Origin: Kosakonia arachidis
GTDB taxonomy: Bacteria; Pseudomonadota; Gammaproteobacteria; Enterobacterales; Enterobacteriaceae
Direction: 5' to 3'
DNA length: 64,000 bases
Assembly: GCF_900116535.1 (NCBI RefSeq)
Contig: NZ_FPAU01000008.1
Location: 62,001 to 126,000 of the forward strand
Shown here one piece after another: positions 1-9,356 of this stretch (the first letter of the stretch is position 1; each line of letters opens with the position of its first letter). The notes under the pieces are model-generated. The model searched no databases and was not told where the DNA came from. It saw nothing but the letters and a program-made list of their open reading frames with translations. A program made the translations under genes and the position numbers.

Positions 1-70
1 TTGCTTATTAATATTCAAAATTATTCATCAATATACTGCTATTGCGTTTATTTATCATAATGTATATCAC

Positions 71-85
71 CGGGCTTTCGGCCCG
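71..85. terminator. Possible terminator of the gene left of the window
   Basis: A 5-bp GC stem (CGGGC, 71-75; GCCCG, 81-85) with a TTTCG loop lies about 285 bases before feoA. The T tract after it is poor on the + strand. In E. coli the upstream neighbour is tex (yhgF), so this may end that transcript. This is inference only. Confidence 0.35.
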
Positions 86-184
86 CTTTACATTTAAGCT
101 ATTAAGAGCCCGACATAAATAACAATTATTTATTTCCTGTTGATATCGTACTGCACTACGCACAATTCAGAACCCAACTCATTT

Positions 185-198
185 TTGAGCTACGTCAA
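185..198. promoter_or_regulatory. Candidate FNR site of feo
   Basis: TTGAGCTACGTCAA matches the FNR consensus TTGAT-N4-ATCAA at 8 of 10 defined positions. FNR activation of feo under anaerobiosis is established in E. coli. The site lies 172 bases upstream of the feoA start codon. Confidence 0.55.
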
Positions 199-255
199 AA
201 CAAAATCGAATTTTTATTTCTTCTTCCGTTCTGACGCATTTTTATTATTGATGAT

Positions 256-274
256 AAAAACTATTCTCATTATC
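256..274. promoter_or_regulatory. Fur box of feoABC
   Basis: The 19 bases match the palindromic Fur consensus at 13 positions, with a perfect right half TCATTATC (267-274). It sits about 100 bases before feoA, in the promoter zone. Fur repression of feo by iron is established in enterobacteria. Confidence 0.7.
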
Positions 275-370
275 ATTGTTCTCGTTGATTACTCTTTACT
301 CTCACTGGCTCGTGGTGCGTCGTGGCGACGTACGGCAAACATCGGCTCGCAGCAAAAATAAGTAGGCACT

Positions 371-598
371 ATGCATTTATCTCCTGGCAGCGTGTGGAAA
401 ATTACCGGCTTCTCACAGCAAATAAGCCCGGCCTGGCGGCAAAAGCTCCTGTCATTAGGTATGTTGCCCGGCTCATCGTTTAATGTGGTACGGGTGGCAC
501 CATTAGGCGATCCCATTCATATCGAAACCCGCCGCGTTAATTTAGTGTTACGGAAAAAAGATCTCGCTTTTCTCGAGCTGGAAGCCATTTCCCGTTAA
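371..598 (+). CDS. feoA: Ferrous iron transport protein A
   Basis: A 75-residue cytoplasmic protein with the SH3-like fold of the FeoA family, required for FeoB-dependent Fe(II) uptake. The length equals E. coli FeoA and the sequence is near-identical from memory (start [11 protein letters not shown], end LELEAISR). It is the first gene of feoABC, 32 bases before feoB, and sits behind Fur and FNR-like sites, so expression should rise when iron is low and oxygen is absent. The precise role of FeoA is unsettled; a part in assembling or regulating FeoB is the usual view. Confidence 0.96.
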   Translation: MHLSPGSVWKITGFSQQISPAWRQKLLSLGMLPGSSFNVVRVAPLGDPIHIETRRVNLVLRKKDLAFLELEAISR

Positions 599-630
599 CC
601 GGTCAGCTATGACATAGAGTGCTAAGTAAA

Positions 631-2949
631 ATGAAAAAATTGACCATTGGTTTAATTGGTAATCCTAATTCGGGCAAGACTACATTATTCAATCAGTTAA
701 CGGGCGCGCGCCAGCGGGTTGGAAACTGGTCTGGCGTGACGGTAGAGCGCAAAGAGGGTTTTTTCACCACAACCGATCACCAGGTTACGCTGGTTGACCT
801 GCCCGGCACTTATTCGCTGACCACCATTTCGGCGCAAACATCGCTGGATGAGCAGATTGCCTGTCACTACATTTTGAGCGGCGATGCCGATCTGCTGATC
901 AATGTTGTGGATGCCTCGAATCTTGAACGCAATCTTTATCTGACGCTGCAACTGCTTGAGCTGGGCGTACCGTGCATCATCGCCCTTAACATGCTGGATA
1001 TCGCTGAAAAGCAAAAAGTACGCATCGATATTGACGCTCTTTCAGCCCGCCTTGGCTGCCCGGTGATCCCGCTGGTATCAACGCGTGGTCGCGGTATTGA
1101 GGCACTGAAACTGGCAGTGGATCGTCATCGCGCGAATGACAATATCGAACTGGTGCATTACGCCCAACCGCTCTCCCGTGAAGCCGACACGCTGGCCGCA
1201 CAGATGCCGGATGAGCTTCCGCAACAGCAGCGCCGCTGGATGGGCATGCAAATACTCGAGGGTGATATCTACAGCCGCGCCAACTCTGGGATCAACAACC
1301 AGCAATTCGACGCCGCGCTCTCTCGTCTGAAAGCCGGGATGGACGATCCGGCGCTACATATTGCCGATGCGCGTTACCAGTCAATTGCCGCCATCTGCGA
1401 TACCGTCAGTAACACGTTAACGGCCGAGCCGAGTCAGTTTACCGCAGCCGTTGACCGCATTGTGATCAACCGATTTTTGGGTCTGCCGATCTTTCTGTTC
1501 GTCATGTATCTGATGTTCCTGTTCGCCATCAACATTGGTGGTGCATTCCAGCCGATCTTCGACGCCGGTTCAGTCGCAATTTTTATCCATGGCATTCAGT
1601 GGCTGGGCGCCACGCTGCACTTTCCGGAATGGCTGACAGTCTTTCTCGCGCAGGGGCTTGGCGGCGGGGTGAATACCGTACTGCCACTGGTGCCGCAGCT
1701 TGGCATGATGTACCTGTTTATGTCATTCCTCGAAGATTCCGGCTATATGGCACGTGCGGCCTTTGTGATGGACCGATTGATGCAATCGCTGGGGCTGCCG
1801 GGAAAATCCTTCGTGCCGCTGATTGTGGGTTTCGGCTGCAACGTACCGTCAGTGATGGGTGCCCGTACGCTGGATGCCCCGCGTGAACGGTTAATTACTA
1901 TCATGATGGCACCGTTTATGTCCTGTGGCGCACGCCTGGCCATTTTCGCCGTCTTCTCGGCGGCATTTTTCGGCCAGCATGGCGCGATCATCGTTTTCTC
2001 ACTCTACTTGCTGGGGATTGTGATGGCGATCCTCACCGGGTTGATGTTGAAATTTACCCTGCTGCGCGGCGAAGCATCGCCATTCGTGATGGAGCTGCCG
2101 GTCTATCACGTACCGCATCTGAAAAGCCTGCTGCTGCAAACCTGGCAGCGCCTGAAAGGCTTTGTGCTCCGCGCGGGTAAAGTCATCATCATTGTCAGCA
2201 TTTTCCTCAGCGCGATGAATAGCTTCTCGCTGGATGGCCGTACGGTACATAAAATCGATGAATCTGCACTGGCGTCGATCAGCCGGATATTTACGCCGCT
2301 GCTGGAGCCCATTGGCGTGCATGGTGATCACTGGCAGGCCACCGTCGGTCTGGTCACCGGCGCGATGGCGAAAGAAGTGGTAGTGGGTACACTGAATACG
2401 CTTTATACCGCCGAAAATATTGAACAAGCCGGCTTTAATCCAGCAGAATTCAGCCTGAGCGGCGAGCTGATTGCCGCGCTGGAAGATACTGTGAAGAGCG
2501 TGCGCGATACCTTCAGTCTAAGCGTGCTGGCTAACCCAATCGAAGCCAGTAAAGGCGACGGTGAAATGGCGACGGGTACAATGGGCGTAATGAGCCAGAA
2601 GTTCGGTAGCGCAGCCGCCGCCTACAGCTACCTGATTTTCGTCCTGCTGTACGTGCCGTGCATTACCGCTATGGGCGCGATCGCCCGCGAAGCGAGCCGT
2701 GGTTGGATGGGCTTCTCAGTGCTGTGGGGGCTGAATATCGCCTACTCACTGGCAACGTTGTTCTATCAAAGTGCCACCTTTAACCAGCATCCACTCTACA
2801 GCCTGACCTGCATTTTGGCTGTTCTCCTGTTTAATGTGGTGGTGATTAGCGCGCTGCGCCGTGCCAGAAGCCGGGTGGATATCAGTACGCTGGCGACGCG
2901 GAAAACTGTCGCCAGTTGCTGTGACAGCCCGACAGGCGACTGTCATTAA
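631..2949 (+). CDS. feoB: Fe(II) transporter FeoB
   Basis: An inner-membrane ferrous iron permease of 772 residues; E. coli FeoB has 773. The N-terminal G domain shows G1 GNPNSGKT (residues 10-17), G3 DLPG (56-59) and G4 NMLD (120-123). A helical guanine-dissociation-inhibitor-like region follows, then a polytopic domain from about residue 280 with the two Gate motifs typical of FeoB. I start at the ATG at 631 because [11 protein letters not shown] is the family N-terminus; an in-frame GTG at 619 would add four residues. It lies between feoA and feoC, 11 bases before feoC. Confidence 0.97.
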   Translation: MKKLTIGLIGNPNSGKTTLFNQLTGARQRVGNWSGVTVERKEGFFTTTDHQVTLVDLPGTYSLTTISAQTSLDEQIACHYILSGDADLLINVVDASNLERNLYLTLQLLELGVPCIIALNMLDIAEKQKVRIDIDALSARLGCPVIPLVSTRGRGIEALKLAVDRHRANDNIELVHYAQPLSREADTLAAQMPDELPQQQRRWMGMQILEGDIYSRANSGINNQQFDAALSRLKAGMDDPALHIADARYQSIAAICDTVSNTLTAEPSQFTAAVDRIVINRFLGLPIFLFVMYLMFLFAINIGGAFQPIFDAGSVAIFIHGIQWLGATLHFPEWLTVFLAQGLGGGVNTVLPLVPQLGMMYLFMSFLEDSGYMARAAFVMDRLMQSLGLPGKSFVPLIVGFGCNVPSVMGARTLDAPRERLITIMMAPFMSCGARLAIFAVFSAAFFGQHGAIIVFSLYLLGIVMAILTGLMLKFTLLRGEASPFVMELPVYHVPHLKSLLLQTWQRLKGFVLRAGKVIIIVSIFLSAMNSFSLDGRTVHKIDESALASISRIFTPLLEPIGVHGDHWQATVGLVTGAMAKEVVVGTLNTLYTAENIEQAGFNPAEFSLSGELIAALEDTVKSVRDTFSLSVLANPIEASKGDGEMATGTMGVMSQKFGSAAAAYSYLIFVLLYVPCITAMGAIAREASRGWMGFSVLWGLNIAYSLATLFYQSATFNQHPLYSLTCILAVLLFNVVVISALRRARSRVDISTLATRKTVASCCDSPTGDCH

Positions 2950-2960
2950 GGAGTGAAGCG

Positions 2961-3200
2961 ATGGCATCATTACTTGAAATTCGCGATCTGTTGGCGCTTC
3001 GGGGAAGAATGGATGCGCAGCAGTTGAGTAGCACGCTGCACACGTCCAGATCGATGATTGATGCCATGCTGTGTCGTATGGAGGCGATGGGTAAAGTGAT
3101 GCGTGTTCAGGAAGAGGCTACCGGTTGTTTGACCGGTAGCTGTAAGCAGTGCCCGGAAGGGAAAAGCGCCTGCCAGCAGGAGTGGTGGACACTGTGCTGA
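2961..3200 (+). CDS. feoC: Ferrous iron transport protein C
   Basis: A 79-residue winged-helix protein found with FeoB in gammaproteobacteria. Residues 1-50 form the helix-turn-helix; a cysteine cluster follows ([16 protein letters not shown], four Cys near residues 56-71), the loop proposed to bind a [4Fe-4S] cluster. FeoC is reported to protect FeoB from FtsH proteolysis at low oxygen. A strong AAGGAG ribosome site lies 8 bases before the ATG. It is the last gene of the operon and faces bioH across 23 bases, with no obvious terminator between. Confidence 0.95.
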   Translation: MASLLEIRDLLALRGRMDAQQLSSTLHTSRSMIDAMLCRMEAMGKVMRVQEEATGCLTGSCKQCPEGKSACQQEWWTLC

Positions 3201-3223
3201 AGGCCTATGCTACCGCTCTGCTT

Positions 3224-3994
3224 TCACAGCTTTGCTTTTAACGCCAGCAGGGCTTCGCAGAATTCGGTCGGATGCGAGATAAAAGGCGCATGCGCCGCTT
3301 TCGCAAACATAACCGATTCGCTTGCAGGCCACATTGCATCCAGTACCGGCACGATTTTGCGCGGTACCAGCCCGTCGAGCCGCCCGTAGAGGCGTAAAAA
3401 CGGCAGCCTCAACGATGATAATGCGGCACGCAAATCCGCTGTTTTCAGGATCTCCAGCCCGCCGTTCAGCACCTCAGCAGAGGGCATTTCCAGTGACAGC
3501 ACTGCGTTTTTTAACTGACGTGCATCCTGCCTTGCTGTTTCCGTTCCCAACGTTTGCAACGCGAGAAAACGCTCCACGGTGCGCTGAAAATCCTCGCTCA
3601 ACTGATGCTGAAAACCGGCCAGTACTTCGGGTTTAATGCCAGCCCATTCGTCCTGTGCGCTGAAGCACGGCGAGGAAGCAACCGTCACCAGCGCACTTAC
3701 ACGTTCCGGCGCCTGCAACGCCACGCGGCTGGCCACCAACCCGCCCAGGCTCCAGCCCAGCCAAATCGCTCGTTCCGGCGCTTGTTCCAGAACAATGTCA
3801 ACCATCTGACCAAGCGATAACGGGCTAAAGCCCGTACTTCTGCCGTAGCCCGGTAAATCGACCAGATGCAGCGTAAAATGCGCACTCAGTTCCGGAGTTA
3901 TGCAATCCCATACCTGAGCATTCAGCCCCCAGCCGTGCAGCAGCACAAGATGACAATCGCCCTCACCTTTGGTTTGCCACCAGATGTCTTTCAT
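3224..3994 (-). CDS. bioH: Pimeloyl-ACP methyl ester carboxylesterase
   Basis: A cytoplasmic alpha/beta hydrolase of 256 residues, the same length as E. coli BioH. It removes the methyl group from pimeloyl-ACP methyl ester, freeing pimeloyl-ACP for BioF in biotin synthesis. The catalytic triad is visible: Ser82 in GWSLGG, Asp207 in GRLDGLVP and His235 in KAAHAPF. It is divergent from gntX across 38 bases and away from the bio operon, as in E. coli. No BirA operator is apparent. Confidence 0.96.
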   Translation of the reverse strand: MKDIWWQTKGEGDCHLVLLHGWGLNAQVWDCITPELSAHFTLHLVDLPGYGRSTGFSPLSLGQMVDIVLEQAPERAIWLGWSLGGLVASRVALQAPERVSALVTVASSPCFSAQDEWAGIKPEVLAGFQHQLSEDFQRTVERFLALQTLGTETARQDARQLKNAVLSLEMPSAEVLNGGLEILKTADLRAALSSLRLPFLRLYGRLDGLVPRKIVPVLDAMWPASESVMFAKAAHAPFISHPTEFCEALLALKAKL

Positions 3995-4032
3995 CCGCTA
4001 TCGTTCCCTTTCTTCATACAAGGAGGTGGAAC

Positions 4033-4707
4033 ATGCTAACAGTGCCGGGCTTGTGCTGGCTATGCCGAATGCCGTTAATGCTCAGTCATTGGGGAATATG
4101 TTCGGGCTGCGCTCGCGCAATGCAAATGCAGGAAAAAGTTTGCCCTTTGTGCGGTTTACCTGCCGGTCATGAAAATGTGCCCTGCGGCCGTTGTCTGCAA
4201 AAACCGCAGCCCTGGCAGCGGCTCATCGCGGTGGGTGACTACGCGCCGCCGCTCAGTACGCTGGTCCAGCAGTTTAAATTTCATCCGCGCCCGGAACTTG
4301 CCAACGCACTGGCGCGGCTATTGTTACTCCGGGTGATACAGAGCGGTAAACGTCCGGTACCAGACCTGCTCCTTAGCGTTCCACTGCATGCCCGACGCCA
4401 GTGGCGGCGAGGGTTTAATCAAAGCGATTTGCTGTGCCGACCGCTGGCGCGCTGGCTACCGTGCCGCTATTCGTGCACGGCGCTTAAGCGTCTGCGAGCA
4501 ACGACGATACAGCATCATTTAAGCGCCAGGCTGCGCAGGCAGAACCTGAAAAATGCTTTTCACCTTGAATTGCCAATAGCCGGGCTCCATATCGTTCTGG
4601 TGGATGATGTCGTCACGACCGGTAGCACTGTTGCGGAGATCTCCCGGCTGCTTTTGCGCAGCGGCGCAGCGACTGTTCAGGTCTGGTGCCTGTGTCGAAC
4701 CTTGTAG
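4033..4707 (+). CDS. gntX: Phosphoribosyltransferase-like protein GntX (ComF family)
   Basis: A 224-residue ComF/GntX-family protein. The N-terminus carries four CxxC pairs (Cys8/11, 23/26, 37/40, 51/54), which look like metal-binding knuckles. The C-terminal type I PRTase fold has the PRPP-binding motif VLVDDVVTTGST (about 188-199). It was named for an effect on gluconate use in E. coli; other work links the family to DNA uptake and use of external DNA, and its biochemical function is not settled. GGAGGTGG just before the ATG is a strong ribosome site. It is followed by nfuA after 58 bases. Confidence 0.92.
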   Translation: MLTVPGLCWLCRMPLMLSHWGICSGCARAMQMQEKVCPLCGLPAGHENVPCGRCLQKPQPWQRLIAVGDYAPPLSTLVQQFKFHPRPELANALARLLLLRVIQSGKRPVPDLLLSVPLHARRQWRRGFNQSDLLCRPLARWLPCRYSCTALKRLRATTIQHHLSARLRRQNLKNAFHLELPIAGLHIVLVDDVVTTGSTVAEISRLLLRSGAATVQVWCLCRTL

Positions 4708-4730
4708 ACCCTCGATGATGGGCGTATTAT
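4702..4730 (+). promoter_or_regulatory. Candidate sigma70 promoter of nfuA
   Basis: TTGTAG (4702-4707, overlapping the gntX stop) and TATTAT (4725-4730) are separated by 17 bases, the optimal spacing. Initiation would fall near 4737, inside the IscR-like site, which fits repression of nfuA. Confidence 0.6.
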
Positions 4731-4753
4731 AACCAAGTAAAATAGTCAACTAT
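4729..4753. promoter_or_regulatory. IscR type 1 site of nfuA
   Basis: These 25 bases match the type 1 IscR consensus (ATASYYGACTRWWWYAGTCRRSTAT) at about 22 positions. The right half AGTCAACTAT and the AT-rich centre fit exactly. Type 1 sites bind [2Fe-2S]-IscR and repress; nfuA is an established IscR-regulon gene in E. coli. Confidence 0.7.
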
Positions 4754-4765
4754 TAGGCCATTGCT

Positions 4766-5341
4766 ATGATCCGTATTTCCGACGCTGCCCAGGCGCACTT
4801 TTCCAAACTGCTGGCAAATCAGGAAGAAGGGACACAAATTCGCGTATTTGTGATTAACCCTGGCACACCAAACGCTGAATGCGGCGTGTCTTATTGTCCG
4901 CCAGATGCGGTTGAAGCGACCGATACCGCGCTGAAATTTGAACAACTGGTTGCCTATGTTGATGAACTGAGCGCACCGTATCTGGAAGATGCGGAAATTG
5001 ATTTTGTGACCGATCAATTAGGTTCCCAGCTCACACTGAAGGCACCTAACGCTAAAATGCGTAAAGTTTCCGACGACGCGCCGCTGATGGAGCGCGTTGA
5101 GTACTTACTGCAATCGCAAATCAATCCACAGTTGGCTGGCCACGGCGGCCGCGTCTCACTGATGGAAATCACCGACGAAGGCTACGCCATTCTGCAATTT
5201 GGCGGCGGCTGTAACGGTTGCTCCATGGTCGACGTAACGCTGAAAGAGGGCATCGAGAAGCAACTGCTGACCGAGTTCCCTGAACTGAAAGGCGTGCGCG
5301 ATCTCACCGAGCATCAGCGCGGCGAGCACTCTTACTACTAA
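4766..5341 (+). CDS. nfuA: Fe-S biogenesis protein NfuA
   Basis: A cytoplasmic Fe-S carrier of 191 residues, as in E. coli. The N-terminal half is a degenerate A-type carrier domain (Cys39 and Cys44 remain). The C-terminal Nfu domain has the CxxC GGGCNGC (Cys149, Cys152) that holds a [4Fe-4S] cluster across a dimer. It delivers clusters to targets such as aconitase, and supports lipoyl synthase by replacing its sacrificed cluster. It is preceded by its own promoter and an IscR-type site, so it should be derepressed when Fe-S demand rises. Confidence 0.97.
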   Translation: MIRISDAAQAHFSKLLANQEEGTQIRVFVINPGTPNAECGVSYCPPDAVEATDTALKFEQLVAYVDELSAPYLEDAEIDFVTDQLGSQLTLKAPNAKMRKVSDDAPLMERVEYLLQSQINPQLAGHGGRVSLMEITDEGYAILQFGGGCNGCSMVDVTLKEGIEKQLLTEFPELKGVRDLTEHQRGEHSYY

Positions 5342-5363
5342 TAAGCCTGCTCCGCGGAGCATT

Positions 5364-5393
5364 GCCCGGTAGCGCGAAAGCGTGCCGGGCCTG
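5364..5393. repeat. REP element after nfuA
   Basis: An imperfect palindrome bounded by GCCCGG (5364-5369) and CCGGGC (5385-5390), followed by CTGC, typical of enterobacterial REP units. It lies just after the nfuA stop and is very like the unit after gntT at 7118. Confidence 0.75.
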
Positions 5394-5496
5394 CCTGTTT
5401 TCAGGCACGACTTATCGGCTCGTTAATCCCCACACAGTAGTTATTTTCATCATATCTCACCTGCTCCCGTTCCGTTTTCTACCTGTTATCTCAGGC

Positions 5497-5510
5497 TGTT
5501 ACCCGTATCT
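5497..5510. promoter_or_regulatory. GntR operator-like site, distal
   Basis: TGTTACCCGTATCT matches the core of the GntR operator ATGTTACCCGTATCATT. It lies about 120 bases upstream of the perfect site at 5616, which would allow paired operators at gntT. Confidence 0.5.
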
Positions 5511-5567
5511 TTGTGCGCGTTTTCTACCCGTTAAAGCAAACTAGTTTCCCGACGTTAATATGACGCA

Positions 5568-5583
5568 TGTCTCAGATCTCACA
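5568..5583. promoter_or_regulatory. CRP-like site of gntT
   Basis: TGTCT-N6-TCACA matches the CRP consensus TGTGA-N6-TCACA at 8 of 10 positions and is followed by TTT. gntT is cAMP-CRP activated in E. coli. Confidence 0.6.
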
Positions 5584-5615
5584 TTTAGATCGGTGGGGTG
5601 ATTCTCTTTTCATGG

Positions 5616-5632
5616 ATGTTACCCGTATCATT
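5616..5632. promoter_or_regulatory. GntR operator of gntT
   Basis: ATGTTACCCGTATCATT equals the known GntR operator consensus exactly. GntR, encoded at 32545-33540, should repress gntT from here until gluconate releases it. Confidence 0.85.
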
Positions 5633-5791
5633 CAGGACAGCACCAACAAGATAAAAACATCCGACTACAATTTTTAGCAATGGATGTCCAGCCGTAATGG
5701 TGCCGCAGCTCGCACTTCCCGGTTCGGGAGCTTTTAGCAGTTGCCAAGAAACACTGACGTTACCCATAACAAATTAAAGGCCAGGTAAATT

Positions 5792-7108
5792 ATGCCATTA
5801 GTCATTGTCGCTATCGGTGTTGCCCTCTTACTCCTGTTAATGATCCGTTTCAAACTCAACGGATTTATCGCTCTAATTCTGGTGGCGCTCGCCGTCGGGA
5901 TGATGCAGGGCATGCCACTGGATGCCGTTATCAAATCAATTAAAGCGGGCGTAGGCGGTACGTTGGGCAGTCTTGCGCTGATCATGGGCTTCGGCGCCAT
6001 GCTCGGCAAACTGCTGGCAGACTGCGGCGGCGCACAGCGCATCGCCACTACGCTTATTGAAAAGTTCGGTCGTAAACATATTCAATGGGCCGTTGTGCTT
6101 ACCGGTTTTACCGTTGGTTTCGCCCTGTTCTATGAAGTTGGTTTTGTGCTGTTGCTACCGCTGGTATTCACTATCGCCGCATCTGCACGCATTCCGCTGC
6201 TGTATGTTGGCGTACCGATGGCAGCAGCCCTCTCTGTGACGCATGGCTTCCTGCCACCGCACCCAGGCCCGACAGCTATCGCAACAATCTTCCACGCGGA
6301 TATGGGTAAAACACTGCTGTACGGCACGCTGCTCGGTATCCCGACAGTGATTCTCGCAGGCCCGGTCTATGCACATTTCCTGAAAAGCATTGATAAGCCT
6401 ATTCCGGAAGGTCTGTACAACGCCAAAACCTTTACCGACGAAGAGATGCCAGGTTTCGGTGTCAGCGTCTGGACTTCCCTGGTGCCGGTGATTCTGATGG
6501 CGTTGCGCGCAGTAGCGGAAATGCTGCTGCCGAAAGGCCATGCGATTCTGCCTTATGCTGAGTTCTTCGGCGATCCGGTGATGGCAACCATGATCGCGGT
6601 ACTGATTGCGGTCTTCACTTTCGGTCTTAACCGTGGCCGTTCGATGGATGACATCAATGACACGCTAACCTCATCCATCAAAATCATCGCCATGATGCTG
6701 TTGATAATCGGCGGCGGCGGTGCATTCAAACAGGTGCTGGTTGATAGTGGCGTAGATAAATACATCGCTTCCATGATGCATGCCACGAACCTCTCTCCCC
6801 TGTTTATGGCCTGGTCGATTGCTGCAATACTGCGTATTGCGCTGGGTTCCGCAACCGTTGCGGCTATTACTGCGGGCGGTATTGCCGCGCCGCTGATTGC
6901 CACTACTGGCGTCAGCCCGGAACTGATGGTAATTGCTGTTGGCTCCGGTAGCGTAATTTTCTCTCACGTTAACGATCCGGGCTTTTGGCTGTTCAAAGAG
7001 TATTTCAACCTGACCATCGGCGAGACCATGCGTTCATGGTCGGCGCTGGAAACCATCATTTCGGTGTGCGGCCTGGTGGGTTGTCTGCTGCTGGGAATGG
7101 TGGTCTGA
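5792..7108 (+). CDS. gntT: High-affinity gluconate:H+ symporter
   Basis: An inner-membrane permease of the GntP family, 438 residues as in E. coli, with about 12-14 hydrophobic segments throughout. Characteristic stretches include SVTHGFLPPHPGP (near 150), IGGGGAFKQVLVDSG (near 305) and SHVNDPGFW (near 390). It imports D-gluconate with protons; GntK then phosphorylates it for the Entner-Doudoroff pathway. It is monocistronic: REP units flank it and a terminator follows. A GntR operator and a CRP-like site lie upstream. GntU, encoded at 30537, is the low-affinity paralogue. Confidence 0.96.
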   Translation: MPLVIVAIGVALLLLLMIRFKLNGFIALILVALAVGMMQGMPLDAVIKSIKAGVGGTLGSLALIMGFGAMLGKLLADCGGAQRIATTLIEKFGRKHIQWAVVLTGFTVGFALFYEVGFVLLLPLVFTIAASARIPLLYVGVPMAAALSVTHGFLPPHPGPTAIATIFHADMGKTLLYGTLLGIPTVILAGPVYAHFLKSIDKPIPEGLYNAKTFTDEEMPGFGVSVWTSLVPVILMALRAVAEMLLPKGHAILPYAEFFGDPVMATMIAVLIAVFTFGLNRGRSMDDINDTLTSSIKIIAMMLLIIGGGGAFKQVLVDSGVDKYIASMMHATNLSPLFMAWSIAAILRIALGSATVAAITAGGIAAPLIATTGVSPELMVIAVGSGSVIFSHVNDPGFWLFKEYFNLTIGETMRSWSALETIISVCGLVGCLLLGMVV

Positions 7109-7117
7109 TTTTCAATT

Positions 7118-7147
7118 GCCCGGTGGCGCTAACGCTTACCGGGCCTG
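7118..7147. repeat. REP element after gntT
   Basis: GCCCGGTGGCG and CTTACCGGGC form an imperfect palindrome followed by CTGC, a standard REP unit. It begins ten bases after the gntT stop and resembles the unit at 5364 in the same orientation. Confidence 0.8.
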
Positions 7148-7190
7148 CATAACCTGTAAACTGCATAAAGCAAAGTAGGCGAAGCAGGAT

Positions 7191-7252
7191 AAAAAGCCCG
7201 GATATGAACAGCTCAACTTTACGGGGCCAGTCCAATATATCCGGGCTTTTTT
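7191..7252. terminator. Bidirectional terminator between gntT and malQ
   Basis: AAAAAGCCCGGATAT (7191-7205) pairs with ATATCCGGGCTTTTTT (7237-7252) around a loop of about 30 bases. The T tracts on both strands suit both the converging gntT and malPQ transcripts. Confidence 0.8.
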
Positions 7253-7253
7253 A

Positions 7254-9341
7254 CTAACGTTTTCCTGCGGCTTTGCGTCGTCGGTCGAGATCTTTAATCA
7301 GCTTGTTAACCTTCTCAGCGCTAAACATCGCTTCTAGCGACACAGACAGCTTACGCCGCCAGTTTTTGTACTGATAACTGGTGCCCGGAATGTTCACCGG
7401 TCCCGGCATGTCCAGCCAGTCTTCCGGCTGTAAACCCAATAATGCACTGTTGCTGTCGGCAATATAGCGTTGCATACCGCGATTTAGGATCGCCGTCATC
7501 GGCATGCGCGACGCTTTATGCCCGACACGCTTCGGCAGGCAACCATGCTGATGCAGCGCATCCAGCAGCCCCTGCTTCGCCCGTTCACGATCCTGATACA
7601 AGCCGTGCAGTACCTCTTCATCGGGGTATAACCCCAGCGTTTTACCGAGGGTTAAATCGCCGCTTTCCCAGTAACCGCGCAGGGTCGGAAGATCGTGCGT
7701 CGTCGCTACCGCCATCGACTGCTGCGGCCAGGCCTGCGGCGCGCGGAAGTTTTTCTGATGATCGTTTTCGAAGTAGAGCACTTTGTAGGAGTAGACACCG
7801 CTGCTACGCAGCTTGCCGACAATCTCTACAGGCACGGTTCCCAGATCTTCGCCAATCACCATGCACTGATGCCGCTGGCTTTCCAGCGCCAGAATGGCCA
7901 GCAGGTCATCCACCGGATACTGTACATAAGCGCCGTGGTCCGCCGTTTCACCGTACGGGATCCACCACAGACGTAGCATCGACATAACATGGTCGATACG
8001 TAACGCGCCGCAACTGGTCATATTGGCACGCAACAGATCGATAAATGGTGCATAGGCACGCGCGCGCATCACGTGCGGATCCATCGGCGGTAACCCCCAG
8101 TTTTGCCCGAGCGGCCCCAGAATATCCGGCGGTGCACCGACGGAGGCTTTTAGACAGTACAGATCGCGATCGCGCCAGGTTTCTGCCCCACCTTCCGCCA
8201 CACCGACCGCCAGATCGCGGTAGAGGCCGATGGGCATCGCATTGTGCTGGCTGGTTTCCCAGCACTCCGCAAATTGGGTATAAGCCAACCACTGCAACCA
8301 GAGATAAAAATCGACCTCATCAGCATGCGCCTTACAGAAAGCCTTCACCTGTGGGCTTAGGGTGGATTGATACCCTTCCGGCCATACCGGCCAGCCCCAA
8401 CGCAACGTATCTTCTTTCACCTGATTAGCATGCAGCGCATCAAACACAGCCTGCCAGTACAGGCTTTCGCCCTGCAGTTCAACAAAGCGACGGAAAGCAG
8501 CTTTCTGCACGTCATCGTCCGCACGCTGGCGGAAACGTCGCCATGCGAGACTCAGCGCAGCCAGTTTTAGTGCTGTCACCGACGCGTAATCCACCCACTC
8601 CGCATCCCGCGCGGCGCGCAAGGTATGTTGAGTTGTAGGGAGTTGCCACCATGCCTGCGCCTCTTCGCTGTCGTGGAAATCTGCCACTGCGTTAACGTCG
8701 ATGTAGATAATATTCAACCAGCGCCGTGATGAAGGGCTATAGGGACTGGCGCTCTCCGGATTCGCCGGGTAGAGCGCGTGGATCGGGTTAAGGCCAATAA
8801 ATGCCCCGCCACGTTGCGCCACATCGCCGAGCATCTTTTTCAGGTCGCCGAAATCCCCGATACCCCAGTTATCATTTGAACGCAGGGTGTAAAGCTGAAT
8901 ACAGGCACCCCACAATTTTTTCCCTTCCAGCAGAGCCTGTGGTTCATAGCAGCGGGCAGGTGCAATGATCAACCGGCACTGCCAGCGCTGCTTCTGCTGT
9001 TCCAGCGTCAGCATGTGATAACCGAGCGCCAAACCGCCCGGTAACGGCAGATTTTCTCCGCCGTTTACCTGCCCCCGGTACTGCTTGCCAGCTTCCGTGA
9101 CCAGTTGCCACTGGAAGCTCCCCTTACCTGCCACCGGCAAGGTTTTCTTTTTCCCATGAATAAACACCTGCACGACAGGAACCGGTGGTACGCTGAGCGT
9201 CGTTGCGTTTGCGGCGTGCATTGCCGCCAGCAAACGCTGCTTGGTGTGCGCCGTAATGGACTGAGGTTTACCGTGTGCATTGATATAGTTTGGACTGATC
9301 CCCGCAGCCAGTGCGGCCTGTTCCAGACGTTTACTCTCCAT
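7254..9341 (-). CDS. malQ: 4-alpha-glucanotransferase (amylomaltase)
   Basis: A cytoplasmic GH77 enzyme of 695 residues (E. coli 694). It transfers maltosyl and longer dextrinyl groups between maltodextrins and releases glucose. The N-terminal beta domains come first, then the (beta/alpha)8 catalytic domain with LRIDHVMSM (nucleophile Asp), IGEDLGTVP (acid/base Glu) and ATHDLPT, the family's conserved motifs. It is the second gene of malPQ, 15 bases after malP, and depends on the MalT-driven malP promoter. Confidence 0.97.
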   Translation of the reverse strand: MESKRLEQAALAAGISPNYINAHGKPQSITAHTKQRLLAAMHAANATTLSVPPVPVVQVFIHGKKKTLPVAGKGSFQWQLVTEAGKQYRGQVNGGENLPLPGGLALGYHMLTLEQQKQRWQCRLIIAPARCYEPQALLEGKKLWGACIQLYTLRSNDNWGIGDFGDLKKMLGDVAQRGGAFIGLNPIHALYPANPESASPYSPSSRRWLNIIYIDVNAVADFHDSEEAQAWWQLPTTQHTLRAARDAEWVDYASVTALKLAALSLAWRRFRQRADDDVQKAAFRRFVELQGESLYWQAVFDALHANQVKEDTLRWGWPVWPEGYQSTLSPQVKAFCKAHADEVDFYLWLQWLAYTQFAECWETSQHNAMPIGLYRDLAVGVAEGGAETWRDRDLYCLKASVGAPPDILGPLGQNWGLPPMDPHVMRARAYAPFIDLLRANMTSCGALRIDHVMSMLRLWWIPYGETADHGAYVQYPVDDLLAILALESQRHQCMVIGEDLGTVPVEIVGKLRSSGVYSYKVLYFENDHQKNFRAPQAWPQQSMAVATTHDLPTLRGYWESGDLTLGKTLGLYPDEEVLHGLYQDRERAKQGLLDALHQHGCLPKRVGHKASRMPMTAILNRGMQRYIADSNSALLGLQPEDWLDMPGPVNIPGTSYQYKNWRRKLSVSLEAMFSAEKVNKLIKDLDRRRKAAGKR

Positions 9342-9356
9342 CGCGCTTCCTTAGCG

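Larger units (their letters stand above)
1..370. other. feoA upstream intergenic region
   Basis: The 370 bases before feoA hold a weak hairpin (71-85), an FNR-like site (185-198) and a Fur box (256-274). The stretch is AT-rich and I see no convincing gene in it. A 73-codon open frame at 140-361 runs through the Fur box and has no recognisable product. Confidence 0.6.
5342..5791. other. gntT upstream intergenic region
   Basis: The 450 bases between nfuA and gntT hold a REP element (5364-5393), two GntR operator-like sites (5497, 5616), a third partial GntACCC motif at 5757-5768, and a CRP-like site (5568-5583). No gene is apparent. Confidence 0.65.

Noticed and set aside
140-361. 73-codon open frame upstream of feoA
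   Set aside because: It crosses the Fur box and promoter of feo, has no ribosome site worth the name, and resembles no family that I know.
7442-7987. 181-codon plus-strand frame inside malQ
   Set aside because: Antisense shadow of malQ with low-complexity composition and no domain.
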